Shown: positions 22,549-29,556, counted from the stretch's first letter. The stretch: DNA of 30,858 nucleotides from CAYMGM01 sp964390005 (GCA_964390005.1 CAYMGM010000018.1:1-30858); one strand, 5' to 3'. Notes: generated by a model not told the origin, from the letters alone. A program made the numbers and translations.

Positions 22549-23443
22549 AGTTGTTGGGTTTAACTATCTGAAAATGATCGGTCGCGCAAAGTTCGTTTTT
22601 GACCATTTCGAAGTAATCGGGGACAAGCTCGATTCCGATAGAATGCCGCTTGAGCCTCTTTGCGACGGTGTTCGTCGTGCCGGACCCCATGAAAGGATCA
22701 AGCACGGTGTCGCCTTCTTGGGTGAACAGATTTATAAACCATTCGGGCAGGCCTTCCGGGAAAGCTGCGCTATGGTTCTTGTTGCTGCATTCGGTCGCGA
22801 GGTGCAGCACGTTTGTAGGATAGGCCTTTTCCCTGTCCAGCCAGTTCGATATGTTCTTTCCGAATCCGCTGCCGACTTTGGATTCGTCGCGCGTCTTATC
22901 GGTATCGCTAAGTTTTTTAAGGCGGGTCTTGGCCCAATCGCCCATTGGGATCATGACGTTCTCTTGATACATGGAAAACTGTTTGCTCTTGTTGAACTGT
23001 ATCAACCGTTCCCACGAATCGCGGAAGCGGTTCGGCCATTTGCCGGGGTAACAGTTCTTCTTGTGCCAGATGAATTCTTCGGTCCAAATCCAGCCCTGTT
23101 GACGGCGCATTTCAAGAATTAGTTCCATTACATAAGTGCTGCGCTCGCCGTTTACAACCTTCTCTTTTATGTTCAGAACGAACGTGCCAGACGGCTTTAG
23201 TACCCGCAAAAGCTCTTTTGTTATCGGCAGAAACCACGACACGTATTTGTCGGGGTGAATGCCGCCATAGGTGCTTTTGCGCTGGTCGGCGTAGGGGGGC
23301 GATGTGAAAATTAAGTCCACTGAATTTTCAGGGAGCTTTTTAAGAACCTTCAAGCAATCGCCTAAATAGAGGTTGGTTTTTATATCCATTACTTCCGAGA
23401 TAAAAACTCGCGCTGTTTTCCGTTTAAAATTTACTGTCTCCAT
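22508..23443 (-). CDS. DNA methyltransferase of the restriction-modification pair (N4/N6 type)
   Basis: The 311-residue protein has the catalytic motif TSPPY at residues 47-51 and the AdoMet-binding motif DPFMGSGTT near residue 263. This order is typical of beta-class N4-cytosine or N6-adenine methyltransferases; TSPPY favours N4-cytosine. The start at 23443 overlaps the recombinase stop by 13 bases. A second ATG at residue 19 (MDIKTNLYLGDC) lies just before the usual domain start and could be the true one. It protects the plasmid and host from the downstream endonuclease. Confidence 0.85.
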   Translation of the reverse strand: METVNFKRKTARVFISEVMDIKTNLYLGDCLKVLKKLPENSVDLIFTSPPYADQRKSTYGGIHPDKYVSWFLPITKELLRVLKPSGTFVLNIKEKVVNGERSTYVMELILEMRRQQGWIWTEEFIWHKKNCYPGKWPNRFRDSWERLIQFNKSKQFSMYQENVMIPMGDWAKTRLKKLSDTDKTRDESKVGSGFGKNISNWLDREKAYPTNVLHLATECSNKNHSAAFPEGLPEWFINLFTQEGDTVLDPFMGSGTTNTVAKRLKRHSIGIELVPDYFEMVKNELCATDHFQIVKPNNYEAPLPKRRVGIR

Positions 23444-23985
23444 AGCCTTTCAAATCTTGCCGGGTTTGCGGCGGTATAAATGACCGTGTGTTGGATGTTC
23501 CGGTGTCCGAGGTAGTCCTGTATAAGCCGGGTGTCTGCGCCTTGATCGGCCAGAGCGAAGCCGCAGGCATGGCGAAGCATGTGCGGATGGGCCGGAAGGG
23601 ATAGCCCGGCGATTTCTCCATAGTTGCGGATCGCAAGCCAAGCCGTCTTACGGCTCAAGGGGCCGCGTCGGTTGCTTATGAAAAAATCGTTCGTCTTTGG
23701 CTTCATCCGGGCCCGCTCGGCAATCCATGCCTTAATTGCCCTTACTTCGTCCGCGCGAAGTGGGTGCGTCGTGGACAGGCCCTTTTTCATCCGCGACACA
23801 TGCAAGATACGGCTTTCGGTATCGACGTGCGACAACTGAAGGCCGCACGCCTCCGACACGCGCAAGCCGTGGCGGAACATGAGCAACAGAAAACAGCGGT
23901 CGCGGGCGGCGTTGCGCCCGGACTTCGCGGCCTCAAGGAGCCGTTCCACTTCGGCGGCGACGAGGTGTTTTCGGTCTTGTATCAT
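23431..23985 (-). CDS. Short FimB/FimE-like tyrosine recombinase
   Basis: The 184-residue protein contains only the catalytic domain of the phage-integrase family, as FimB and FimE do. All catalytic residues are visible: Arg42 (RHGLRVSEACGL), Lys near 68, H135xxR138 (HMLRH), His161 (LGHRN) and Tyr170 (HTVIYTAANP). It leads a coupled operon with the methyltransferase and endonuclease. The start codon overlaps one of three copies of TAGACAAAAT, and no ribosome binding site is evident. Roles could be plasmid dimer resolution, DNA inversion, or mobility of the restriction cassette. Confidence 0.87.
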   Translation of the reverse strand: MIQDRKHLVAAEVERLLEAAKSGRNAARDRCFLLLMFRHGLRVSEACGLQLSHVDTESRILHVSRMKKGLSTTHPLRADEVRAIKAWIAERARMKPKTNDFFISNRRGPLSRKTAWLAIRNYGEIAGLSLPAHPHMLRHACGFALADQGADTRLIQDYLGHRNIQHTVIYTAANPARFERLWRQ

Positions 23986-24079
23986 TTTGTCTAGTTTTGG
24001 GCTTCCCGGCCTTCAATAAAATCGCATGTTTCCGGGCTTCGATTGGCCGAATTATAGACAAAATAATTCATTTTGTCCA
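23984..24079. promoter_or_regulatory. Three copies of TAGACAAAAT around the recombinase start
   Basis: ATTTTGTCTA lies at 23984-23993 on the start codon, TAGACAAAAT at 24055-24064, and ATTTTGTCCA at 24070-24079. The last two form a perfect eight-base inverted repeat with a five-base spacer. They may be autoregulatory operators or recombination core sites. Confidence 0.5.
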
Positions 24080-24094
24080 AAAACCTCATTTCCT

Positions 24095-24280
24095 TTACTC
24101 CGAAGGGTTCTCGTCAAGGAGTTCAACTATACAGGTTTGCGCCGTGAGGGCGGCGGCTTCGATCCGTTCAAGGCATTCAGGTACATAAACTGGTCCTGTA
24201 TATCGACGCCGCAAGGCCCGGAGTTCGCGGAAGATGGTGTCTAAGGCCGCTTGCGCTTCTTCAATCTTTGCTATGTTCAT
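24095..24280 (-). CDS. Small hypothetical helical protein, 61 residues
   Basis: The ATG at 24280 has only a weak ribosome binding site. The product is helical (IEEAQAALDTIFRELRALRR, then LERIEAAALTAQTCIVELLD) with no known family. An inverted repeat GCTGCC/GGCAGC (24295-24312) lies just upstream and may regulate it. Confidence 0.5.
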   Translation of the reverse strand: MNIAKIEEAQAALDTIFRELRALRRRYTGPVYVPECLERIEAAALTAQTCIVELLDENPSE

Positions 24281-24294
24281 AGTGGTGGCGTTTT

Positions 24295-24312
24295 GCTGCC
24301 GATATTGGCAGC
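24295..24312 (-). promoter_or_regulatory. Inverted repeat GCTGCC/GGCAGC
   Basis: The perfect six-base arms with GATATT between lie between two minus-strand genes. It could be an operator for the 61-residue protein or a weak terminator without a T run. Confidence 0.35.
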
Positions 24313-24369
24313 TCGGTGTTATGAACTATTGATAAAAAAAACAGATGAATTGAAGTTAGTAACTTGCAG

Positions 24370-24795
24370 CTACACCCCAAGCCGTCGCGGTTTTCGAGTG
24401 TGTTGCTTGCGGGCTTTCCACACTTCAAAATATTCCCTCCATTCGGGGAGGTCTTTTTTGGTCAGCCACGCTTGAAGAAAAGCGAGGCGGTCCGAATGGT
24501 TGGTTATTGTGACCGCGAAGGCGATTGCCGAATATGCGTAAGGATGGAAGCGGGGCGATCTGTCCCGGTGTTGCTTGGGGGCTGCTAAGTAGGTCACAAG
24601 CCAACACCGCTCCCCGCTTTCTTCGTTCTTGCTTAACCACTGAACCCCTAGCCGTTTTGAGCTTATCCCATATTTGCGAAGATTTGCGCGGTCGATGTCG
24701 GGGCTATTTGTCTTGAACTGGTCGCCGGGCTGTAATGAGGCAGCGAAAGCCCGCCAACCGTGCCGCCTGTCTTCCGGCTTGTCTCGCATCGGCAT
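24370..24795 (-). CDS. Hypothetical protein, 141 residues
   Basis: The start is in a TAATG overlap with the upstream gene's stop. The product is basic and rich in Trp, Arg and His, with a beta-rich middle (GERCWLVTYLAA) and a basic tail. No motif of a known enzyme is visible. It may bind nucleic acid, given its charge and its coupling to a probable HTH protein. Confidence 0.58.
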   Translation of the reverse strand: MPMRDKPEDRRHGWRAFAASLQPGDQFKTNSPDIDRANLRKYGISSKRLGVQWLSKNEESGERCWLVTYLAAPKQHRDRSPRFHPYAYSAIAFAVTITNHSDRLAFLQAWLTKKDLPEWREYFEVWKARKQHTRKPRRLGV

Positions 24796-25088
24796 TAATT
24801 TGCTCCTTTCAGTTTTTCTAATTCTTCCAGCCAGAACGCGGCATATTTTCTCAAGGCTGCCGCTGTGTTCGGGTGGGTGTTGGCGGGAACAGGTTGCGAA
24901 GGGATGCTTTTTTTGTGCCGGATACGCGAAAAAATTTCCTGACGGAGTTGGGCTGTTGCTTCCCGCAGATAATTCCCCGACACTTGTAACCTTTCGCCGA
25001 CTTCAAGCCAGTTGAGCCCGGCCAGAAACAATTCAAACGCCTTGATATTGCGGGCACGGCGTTCGCGTTCAAGCTGTTCCTTTTTCAT
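24795..25088 (-). CDS. Small HTH-like protein, 97 residues
   Basis: The product contains AFELFLAGLNWLEVGERLQV followed by SGNYLREATAQLRQE, which fits a helix-turn-helix of the sigma-70 region 4 or resolvase type. The ends are highly charged. It is coupled to the gene at 24370. A local regulator is likely, target unknown. Confidence 0.55.
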   Translation of the reverse strand: MKKEQLERERRARNIKAFELFLAGLNWLEVGERLQVSGNYLREATAQLRQEIFSRIRHKKSIPSQPVPANTHPNTAAALRKYAAFWLEELEKLKGAN

Positions 25089-25102
25089 GGTGTGTACTCC
25101 AC

Positions 25103-25315
25103 TTATTGACGGCGGCGAGGAGAAGGCAGGATATTCGACGGCGGAACGGTCGGTGTCCAGCCGTTCGCTTGGGCGAAAGTGACGGCCTGAACGATATAAT
25201 CATCAACGCCGCTTAACTCCCAAGCTCTTTCTATTTTGAGAACGAGCCAGCGGGGAACCTCGACGGCAACGACTTCTTGGGTAAAATCATGGGCGGGGCT
25301 GTGGTGTTCCGTCAT
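25103..25315 (-). CDS. Hypothetical protein, 70 residues
   Basis: I chose the ATG at 25315 because AAGGAG stands nine bases upstream; the in-frame extension to 25366 runs through the repeated CGTGGTGGTGTGGTAA sequence. The product has a short strand-helix region (VVAVEVPRWLVLKIERAWEL) followed by a Pro-rich tail. Function is unknown. Confidence 0.55.
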   Translation of the reverse strand: MTEHHSPAHDFTQEVVAVEVPRWLVLKIERAWELSGVDDYIVQAVTFAQANGWTPTVPPSNILPSPRRRQ

Positions 25316-25333
25316 GGCGAAACGCTCCTTCTT

Positions 25334-25349
25334 CGTGGTGGTGTGGTAA
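25334..25349. repeat. 16-bp direct repeat CGTGGTGGTGTGGTAA, copy 1
   Basis: An identical copy lies at 25420-25435, 86 bases away. The pair lies upstream of the minus-strand gene at 25315 and may be regulator binding sites. Confidence 0.75.
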
Positions 25350-25419
25350 GAGGGAGATTTGCACAAAATGGGGCGACAGGGAAGGGGGAATCGCGTATAA
25401 ATCGACCGCCGCCCGCGCG

Positions 25420-25435
25420 CGTGGTGGTGTGGTAA
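25420..25435. repeat. 16-bp direct repeat CGTGGTGGTGTGGTAA, copy 2
   Basis: It is identical to 25334-25349. Between the copies lies a GC-rich and purine-rich stretch without a gene. Confidence 0.75.
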
Positions 25436-25462
25436 CTCCTACGCGCTGCGGGCGGTACTCGT

Positions 25463-25678
25463 CTAAGGATTGGTGACGCCTGGCCGCGTTCGATGCGGCG
25501 GCCGTGACACCATTATTTTATTGATCGCAACGGCAACGCGGGCCATAAGAACCGCGCTGCCGCTGTAGATTTCGGGCTTCTTTGCGCCATATCGGAAAAG
25601 CCCGGTCACGGTATCGCCGCCGACACGCCACGGCGCAATATAGACGGTGCGAAGGATCGGCGGGGTTTTCTTCATCAT
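25463..25678 (-). CDS. Small hypothetical protein ending inside a 42-bp element
   Basis: The start overlaps the previous stop as ATGA. The 71-residue product has a beta-rich start (PPILRTVYIAPWRVGGDTVT) and a helix. Its last 16 residues (MVSRPPHRTRPGVTNP) are encoded entirely by the 42-bp element, read through in frame. Compared with copy 5, which abuts a stop codon, a one-base frame difference explains the read-through. The family is unknown. Confidence 0.55.
   Translation of the reverse strand: MMKKTPPILRTVYIAPWRVGGDTVTGLFRYGAKKPEIYSGSAVLMARVAVAINKIMVSRPPHRTRPGVTNP
25471..25512 (+). repeat. 42-bp quasi-palindromic element, copy 7 (core type A)
   Basis: It has the family ends with core type A, one base different from copy 6. 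It forms the 3' end of the minus-strand gene at 25463, and like copy 5 it is followed by ATTATTT. Confidence 0.85.
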
Positions 25679-25881
25679 TCGATTTCACCGTTAATCTCGG
25701 CTTGCGCGTCGGTGTTATCATGTTCGGCCTGTTCAAGGGCCTTATCGGGGGCAAGCCCTTTGTTATAGTAAGGCCTCCACATTTCTATTCCCGTCACGGC
25801 CACGACCGACGCACAATTGTACCCGTTCAACTGCGCGGTTTGGTCGAGCATTCTAAGCCAGAATTGGAAAGTATCTTTCAT
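25675..25881 (-). CDS. Hypothetical protein, 68 residues
   Basis: The gene lies 11 bases after ardC and overlaps the next gene by four bases, so all three are probably one transcript. The product has Trp/Tyr-rich helical segments (FQFWLRMLDQTAQLNGYNC) and an acidic C-terminus. A small acidic protein next to an antirestriction gene could be an accessory antirestriction factor, but this is only context. Confidence 0.55.
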   Translation of the reverse strand: MKDTFQFWLRMLDQTAQLNGYNCASVVAVTGIEMWRPYYNKGLAPDKALEQAEHDNTDAQAEINGEIE

Positions 25882-25892
25882 GGGCTTTCTCC

Positions 25893-26855
25893 TTAGATGG
25901 TGAGTTTTAGGGTTGCCGCTTGCTTTGTCAACGTCTGGCCGTTTTCCGGTTCTGGCTCCGGCTTTGGCTGCAAGCCTTTCATAAAATCGACCGCGCGCGA
26001 AGCGTGGGCGGCGGCTTTAAAGATTAGTTTCTTGTCATCTTTTAAAGCCTTGAGCCAACTTCCAATATAGGCCGCATGGTCTTCGCGGATTTCGGGAGTT
26101 ATGCCAAGATCGGCGCAAAGGAAGGCTGCGCCGATTTCAGCGACAAGCTCTTCTTTTGCGTAACCTTCATCGCCCCATTTGATCCGCCCGAAGTCACGGT
26201 CGCAACGCGTCTCGTGCTTCGTCCAGTGCGTGAGCTCGTGCAATTTCGTTGCGTAGTAGCTTTCGGCGTCGGTGAAGGATTCGAGCGGGGGAAGTTGAAT
26301 CATGTCCGCCCCTTCGGCATAATAGGCCCGCCCGCCGCCGTGGCGGATTAAAGCCTTGGTCGAGTTAATGAAGGCTTCCACGTCGTCAAGCGTCTTGATT
26401 AACCCGCCTTCCTCGCGGGGCGGCGGCTTGGCGTAGAACTTTTCGGGCAGGCCTTCGATTTGCTCCACGTTAAAGACGCTGTAACCTTTCATAAACGGGA
26501 TTTCGCGCTCGAATTCTTCGCCTGTTTTTTCGTCTACCTCGGTCTTGGTAATCTTGTTCGCATACACGCTCAACGATGCCTTTTCACCTTTGCGAACGTG
26601 CCCGCCGTAGTCGGTCGCTTGCTTAAAGGTCATCCATGTGGGGTTGTGGAAGCCGTTTTCGAGCGATGCACCCCACAACAGCAAAATATTGATACCGTTG
26701 TACGGTTCGCCTGTGTGGCGAACAGGCCGGACCACGCGCGCGGCGGCGTTGTCGGCGTTCCACGGCTTGACCCAAGGCCGGACGCCTTTTTCAAGGTCGT
26801 CAAGGATGCGTTGAGTAACACGGGTGAAAACATCGGCTTTAGGTGCTTCGGACAT
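25893..26855 (-). CDS. ardC: ArdC-like antirestriction protein
   Basis: The 320-residue protein has the ArdC layout: an N-terminal ssDNA-binding domain (DUF1738) with RPVRHTGEPYNGINILLLWG and NPTWMTFKQATDYGGHVRKG, and a C-terminal zincin-like domain with HELTH at residues 206-210 followed by KEELVAEIGAAFL, which supplies a third ligand. ArdC proteins protect incoming single-stranded plasmid DNA from host restriction during transfer. AAGGAA precedes the ATG. It lies 13 bases after the relaxase gene, so it is probably expressed early with the mobilization genes. Confidence 0.9.
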   Translation of the reverse strand: MSEAPKADVFTRVTQRILDDLEKGVRPWVKPWNADNAAARVVRPVRHTGEPYNGINILLLWGASLENGFHNPTWMTFKQATDYGGHVRKGEKASLSVYANKITKTEVDEKTGEEFEREIPFMKGYSVFNVEQIEGLPEKFYAKPPPREEGGLIKTLDDVEAFINSTKALIRHGGGRAYYAEGADMIQLPPLESFTDAESYYATKLHELTHWTKHETRCDRDFGRIKWGDEGYAKEELVAEIGAAFLCADLGITPEIREDHAAYIGSWLKALKDDKKLIFKAAAHASRAVDFMKGLQPKPEPEPENGQTLTKQAATLKLTI

Positions 26856-26868
26856 AGTGTTTTCCTTT

Positions 26869-28224
26869 CTATTTCTTGTGGTGGTCGTTGATCGGGCCGG
26901 GGGTTATGTTGCTACGCTCTGGCGTCCAGCCCGTGAGTTCGTCCAGATAGCGTTGTTCGGCCCTATGCCGTTGTTCTTCTTCCTCCCAAACGCTATCGGC
27001 CGCCGCTTGCGCTTGCTCGGCGGTAAACCCGGCGAGGATCAGCGCGAGGAAGGTGTTTTCCGCGCGAGCGGCAACCCACCAACCGCGCCCGGCTTTCTTG
27101 CGTTTGGGTTTGAATTTCGGAAGGGTAGGGCTTGGCTGCGGGCGCTTGTCCTCTATTCCGGCGGGCTGTATCGGCTGCAACTCGTTACGCCATAGGCTTC
27201 GGGATAATCCCCATGCAACAATAAGCAGCGGTAGACCTGACGCCCGTTTATTGTCCAAGTCACGCCCGCTTCGCATTTCTGACAATGTGCGTCCACAAAC
27301 GCGCGCGAATATGCGGCCTGTTCTTCCTGCAAGCTTGGCGATTTTTCGGTTAAATCTTCTGACACGGTTTTTTCTCCTTATGCTGGCCGCCGTTTTTGAA
27401 ACGGTCGGCAAAGCCGCGATTTTGTTTTTGTCGAAGCCGAACGCGGCGGTTATGTCGGCTTGTTTCATCCCGGCGGCTTTAATGCCGGGGACTCGGTGCA
27501 AGCTGTGCGGCTTGCCGTAGCGGTCGAGAAACACGATTTCGTCGCGCTTGTCGTGGCGGGCGGCGATAAAGCCGCCCTTCTCAAACTTCTTGAGGCGGGC
27601 GGCGGGGGATAGGTCTTTAGTTTCCTCCCAGAGCCGGGCGAGGTGGTCCGCCTGTTGCGCAAGGCGGTCGGCGTAGGCTTGGTTAAAGGCTGGTTTAAAA
27701 CCAAAGAAGCGCGCGAATTCTTGCGCTTTCTCGAAACAGATTTTATCCGTGCGGGGATTGGGAACCCGGCCTTTATCGTCAACGCGGACGATAACAAGGT
27801 GATAATGCGGTTCAACCTTCCCGTTTTCTTTCTTGCGCTTCTGGTGCTGAACCAACATCCAAGGACAATCGGCATAGCTGCGGCCCTTGTCGTCGGTCAT
27901 GGCTTTGAGCAATTCGGGGAGCTTTTGCAGGATCATTTCAGGCGTGAGGATGTCGCCCGCGCGGGTGTTAATCGCGATATGTTCAATCGGACTTTTCAGG
28001 GGGTTTTTCCCGCTGCGCTTCGGGGCGGCAAGTTTTGCCCCCATGATGCAAAAATCGTTAATGTCCTTTAAGCATGTGTTGCTTGCGATGAAGTTGCATT
28101 CCTCGTTTTCCCCGGCGTTGTTGGCGACGCCGCGCAGGTAGGCGGAAAGCTGCTTGAAGCCGCCCCGGCGCAAGGTTCCTTTCTCTCCGATTCCCTTCGA
28201 TGTCTTGGCGGCTTTGATAATCAT
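26869..28224 (-). CDS. Second relaxase (MobA/VirD2-like nicking domain)
   Basis: The 451-residue protein starts three bases after the upstream MobC-like gene. The nicking domain shows a candidate catalytic Tyr29 (LSAYLRG) and the three-histidine metal site, His127 (LVQHQKRK) with His140 and His142 (EPHYHLVIVRVD). Residues about 280-345 are extremely basic and coincide with a second open frame on the same strand (27153-27365). It is unrelated in detail to the MobA at 14799, so the plasmid has two transfer modules. The matching oriT is probably upstream of its MobC partner. Confidence 0.87.
   Translation of the reverse strand: MIIKAAKTSKGIGEKGTLRRGGFKQLSAYLRGVANNAGENEECNFIASNTCLKDINDFCIMGAKLAAPKRSGKNPLKSPIEHIAINTRAGDILTPEMILQKLPELLKAMTDDKGRSYADCPWMLVQHQKRKKENGKVEPHYHLVIVRVDDKGRVPNPRTDKICFEKAQEFARFFGFKPAFNQAYADRLAQQADHLARLWEETKDLSPAARLKKFEKGGFIAARHDKRDEIVFLDRYGKPHSLHRVPGIKAAGMKQADITAAFGFDKNKIAALPTVSKTAASIRRKNRVRRFNRKIAKLAGRTGRIFARVCGRTLSEMRSGRDLDNKRASGLPLLIVAWGLSRSLWRNELQPIQPAGIEDKRPQPSPTLPKFKPKRKKAGRGWWVAARAENTFLALILAGFTAEQAQAAADSVWEEEEQRHRAEQRYLDELTGWTPERSNITPGPINDHHKK
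27153..27365 (-). CDS. Possible nested gene: small cysteine-rich protein inside the relaxase gene
   Basis: This frame lies wholly within the relaxase gene, same strand, another frame. It starts with GTG at 27365 preceded by a perfect AAGGAG eight bases upstream, unusual inside a coding region. The 70-residue product has an acidic start and a pattern HCQKCEAGVTW...YRCLLLHGDY...TSCSRYSPP that looks like a small zinc-binding domain. The relaxase sequence over this stretch is oddly Arg-rich, as expected if the nested frame constrains it. Chance cannot be excluded. Confidence 0.42.
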   Translation of the reverse strand: MSEDLTEKSPSLQEEQAAYSRAFVDAHCQKCEAGVTWTINGRQVYRCLLLHGDYPEAYGVTSCSRYSPPE

Positions 28225-28227
28225 TTT

Positions 28228-28845
28228 TTAATCAAGCCCGAATTGCCGTAGGGTACGTTCGACCATCTGCGAATGCTGCGCCTTGAGCTCGTTCAGCTCT
28301 GGGCGGGAATAGGGACACGCCCGGCCCTTGTTGAGATGGGCGGCGATCTGGTTGAAGAGCCCGCCGATTTTATTCCACGATCCGAGAAGGCCGCGCAGGG
28401 CTTCCGCGTTGCTCCGGGATTTTGCGGCTTCGTCGGCGGGGTCGGGGGGCTGCTCTAAATCCTTACAAATGAGTAAACGAAGGTAGGCGGCGGGCGTCAG
28501 GTCTAGGGCCGTCGCGCGTGCCAAAGCTCGCGCGTAAAGGTCCGGCGTTAGCTTGGTTTTGAAGTTCTCTGTTTTAACGCTTGGGCGCTCTGTTAAGTGT
28601 TTCTTTGCCTTCTGCAAAACGGGTGCATGGGGTGTAACCCCTGCTAATTGGGGTCCCGAAAGGGTCCCCAATTCAGACGAGGGGGCCCAAAAGGGACCCT
28701 CGGCTGTTACTTGCGTGAAACCTTCTAAATTTTTTTGGCCCTCAAAGTCAGATGAATCGTCCTGGCCGCCGCCCGCCATGTCGGGCGGCGTAGTTTTGAT
28801 TTTCATCGGGTTCAATGCGGTATATCGGCCCATATATGATGGCAT
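28228..28845 (-). CDS. MobC-like accessory protein of the second relaxase
   Basis: The ATG at 28845 has GGGAAGG upstream; an internal ATG at 28806 is possible. The 205-residue product has a long disordered N-terminus, an RHH-like segment (FKTKLTPDLYARALARATAL) and the MobC signature (GSWNKIGGLFNQIAAHLNKG). It is much longer than the 115-residue MobC at 16214 because of the N-terminal extension. It should bind near its own oriT, probably in the intergenic region directly upstream. Confidence 0.75.
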   Translation of the reverse strand: MPSYMGRYTALNPMKIKTTPPDMAGGGQDDSSDFEGQKNLEGFTQVTAEGPFWAPSSELGTLSGPQLAGVTPHAPVLQKAKKHLTERPSVKTENFKTKLTPDLYARALARATALDLTPAAYLRLLICKDLEQPPDPADEAAKSRSNAEALRGLLGSWNKIGGLFNQIAAHLNKGRACPYSRPELNELKAQHSQMVERTLRQFGLD

Positions 28846-28976
28846 TATTAACCTTCCCTGCTATGCCTCCATCTTAGCGCGATTAGGTCAAGAACCCGTT
28901 AATTGCTGTAATTATCTATCTTTGTATTTCTGTAATCTTTTATTCATTGAATTTTAAAGCTCCTGCGTTAGAGTGA

Positions 28977-29005
28977 CCGAGTAGGCAAGCTCGGCACTTG
29001 CTTAC
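28977..29005. other. Overlapping alternative hairpins: second oriT or regulatory RNA candidate
   Basis: CCGAG (28977-28981) can pair with CTCGG (28990-28994). Alternatively GTAGGCAAG (28981-28989) can pair with CTTGCTTAC (28997-29005) with one G-T pair. The two structures exclude each other. The place upstream of a mobC-like gene suits an oriT; the terminator after it suits an RNA switch or small RNA. Confidence 0.45.
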
Positions 29006-29016
29006 GCTAGGACATA

Positions 29017-29062
29017 GCCCACGCCGAAGAATGCAAATCCTCCGGCGTGGGCGTGTTTTTTT
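29017..29062 (+). terminator. Rho-independent terminator, plus strand
   Basis: GCCCACGCCG (29017-29026) pairs with CGGCGTGGGC (29043-29052), and a run of seven T residues ends at 29062. No protein gene lies upstream on this strand before the divergent gene, so it ends a short untranslated transcript or acts as an attenuator for the gene at 29133. Confidence 0.85.
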
Positions 29063-29132
29063 CTAAAATCCGGTGGCTGCGCGCCCCCGGTCCCCTGCGC
29101 GGCAGAGGGCTAGAACATTTGGGGGTTAAAAG

Positions 29133-29366
29133 ATGATTAATCGTTCTTTTCCTGTGACGTCCGCCTGTCTCCCTTGTCTTTGTGGCGGTAAACTTCGCGG
29201 GGAAGGCGAGGCGAACCCCTTAGCAAAAAATTGCGTCTGGTCGTTTCGCGTGACGTGCGAATGTGGGCGCATGAGCCGCCCCGGTGCGCCGTCTCCGTCA
29301 GTCGCGGAACAGAATTGGAATGCCGTTATTGAAAAGCTGCGCGAAGCGCGCGCGGCGAAGAAATAG
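29133..29366 (+). CDS. Small zinc-ribbon protein, Lar (restriction alleviation)-like
   Basis: The 77-residue product has the pattern CLPCLCGGKL, then VTCECGRMS, and a C-terminal VAEQNWNAVIEKLREA. This resembles the two cysteine knuckles and the AWN-type helix of Lar-family zinc-ribbon proteins of phages and plasmids, some of which lower host restriction. The similarity is at motif level only, and many small zinc ribbons look alike. GGGGG stands before the ATG. It opens the plus-strand accessory block. Confidence 0.55.
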   Translation: MINRSFPVTSACLPCLCGGKLRGEGEANPLAKNCVWSFRVTCECGRMSRPGAPSPSVAEQNWNAVIEKLREARAAKK

Positions 29367-29376
29367 GGGGGCGGCG

Positions 29377-29556
29377 ATGATTCACGCGGCGGTTAATTTT
29401 AACGATCTTGCAACCTTAACGAACGTTATAACTTTTCAAACGTGGCTGATTGCTTGCCCTGTTGGGATTTTCTTCGGGGCGATGATCGGCGCTCTTGTCG
29501 GCTTTTCCGCTGGCCGGAAACATCCGGTTTCCCATGCTTCCCCTTCGCAACCATAA
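29377..29556 (+). CDS. Small single-pass membrane protein
   Basis: The start at 29377 follows GGGGGGCGGCG and lies ten bases after the previous stop. The 59-residue product has one Gly/Ala-rich hydrophobic segment at about residues 21-44 and a short basic, Ser/Pro-rich tail. It overlaps the start of the fibre gene by 23 bases. It may help membrane insertion of the fibre; this is context only. Confidence 0.58.
   Translation: MIHAAVNFNDLATLTNVITFQTWLIACPVGIFFGAMIGALVGFSAGRKHPVSHASPSQP

Larger units (their letters stand above)
28846..29132. other. Divergent intergenic region with oriT-like repeats and a terminator
   Basis: No gene is seen. An AT-rich half (28846-28960) is followed by the nested inverted repeats at 28977-29005, the plus-strand terminator at 29017-29062, and a GC-rich leader to the gene at 29133. 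Both control and transfer functions are plausible. Confidence 0.55.

Noticed and set aside
28970..29062. tRNA gene
   Set aside because: The stems do not form a cloverleaf and there is no T-loop consensus; a terminator hairpin explains the strongest stem.
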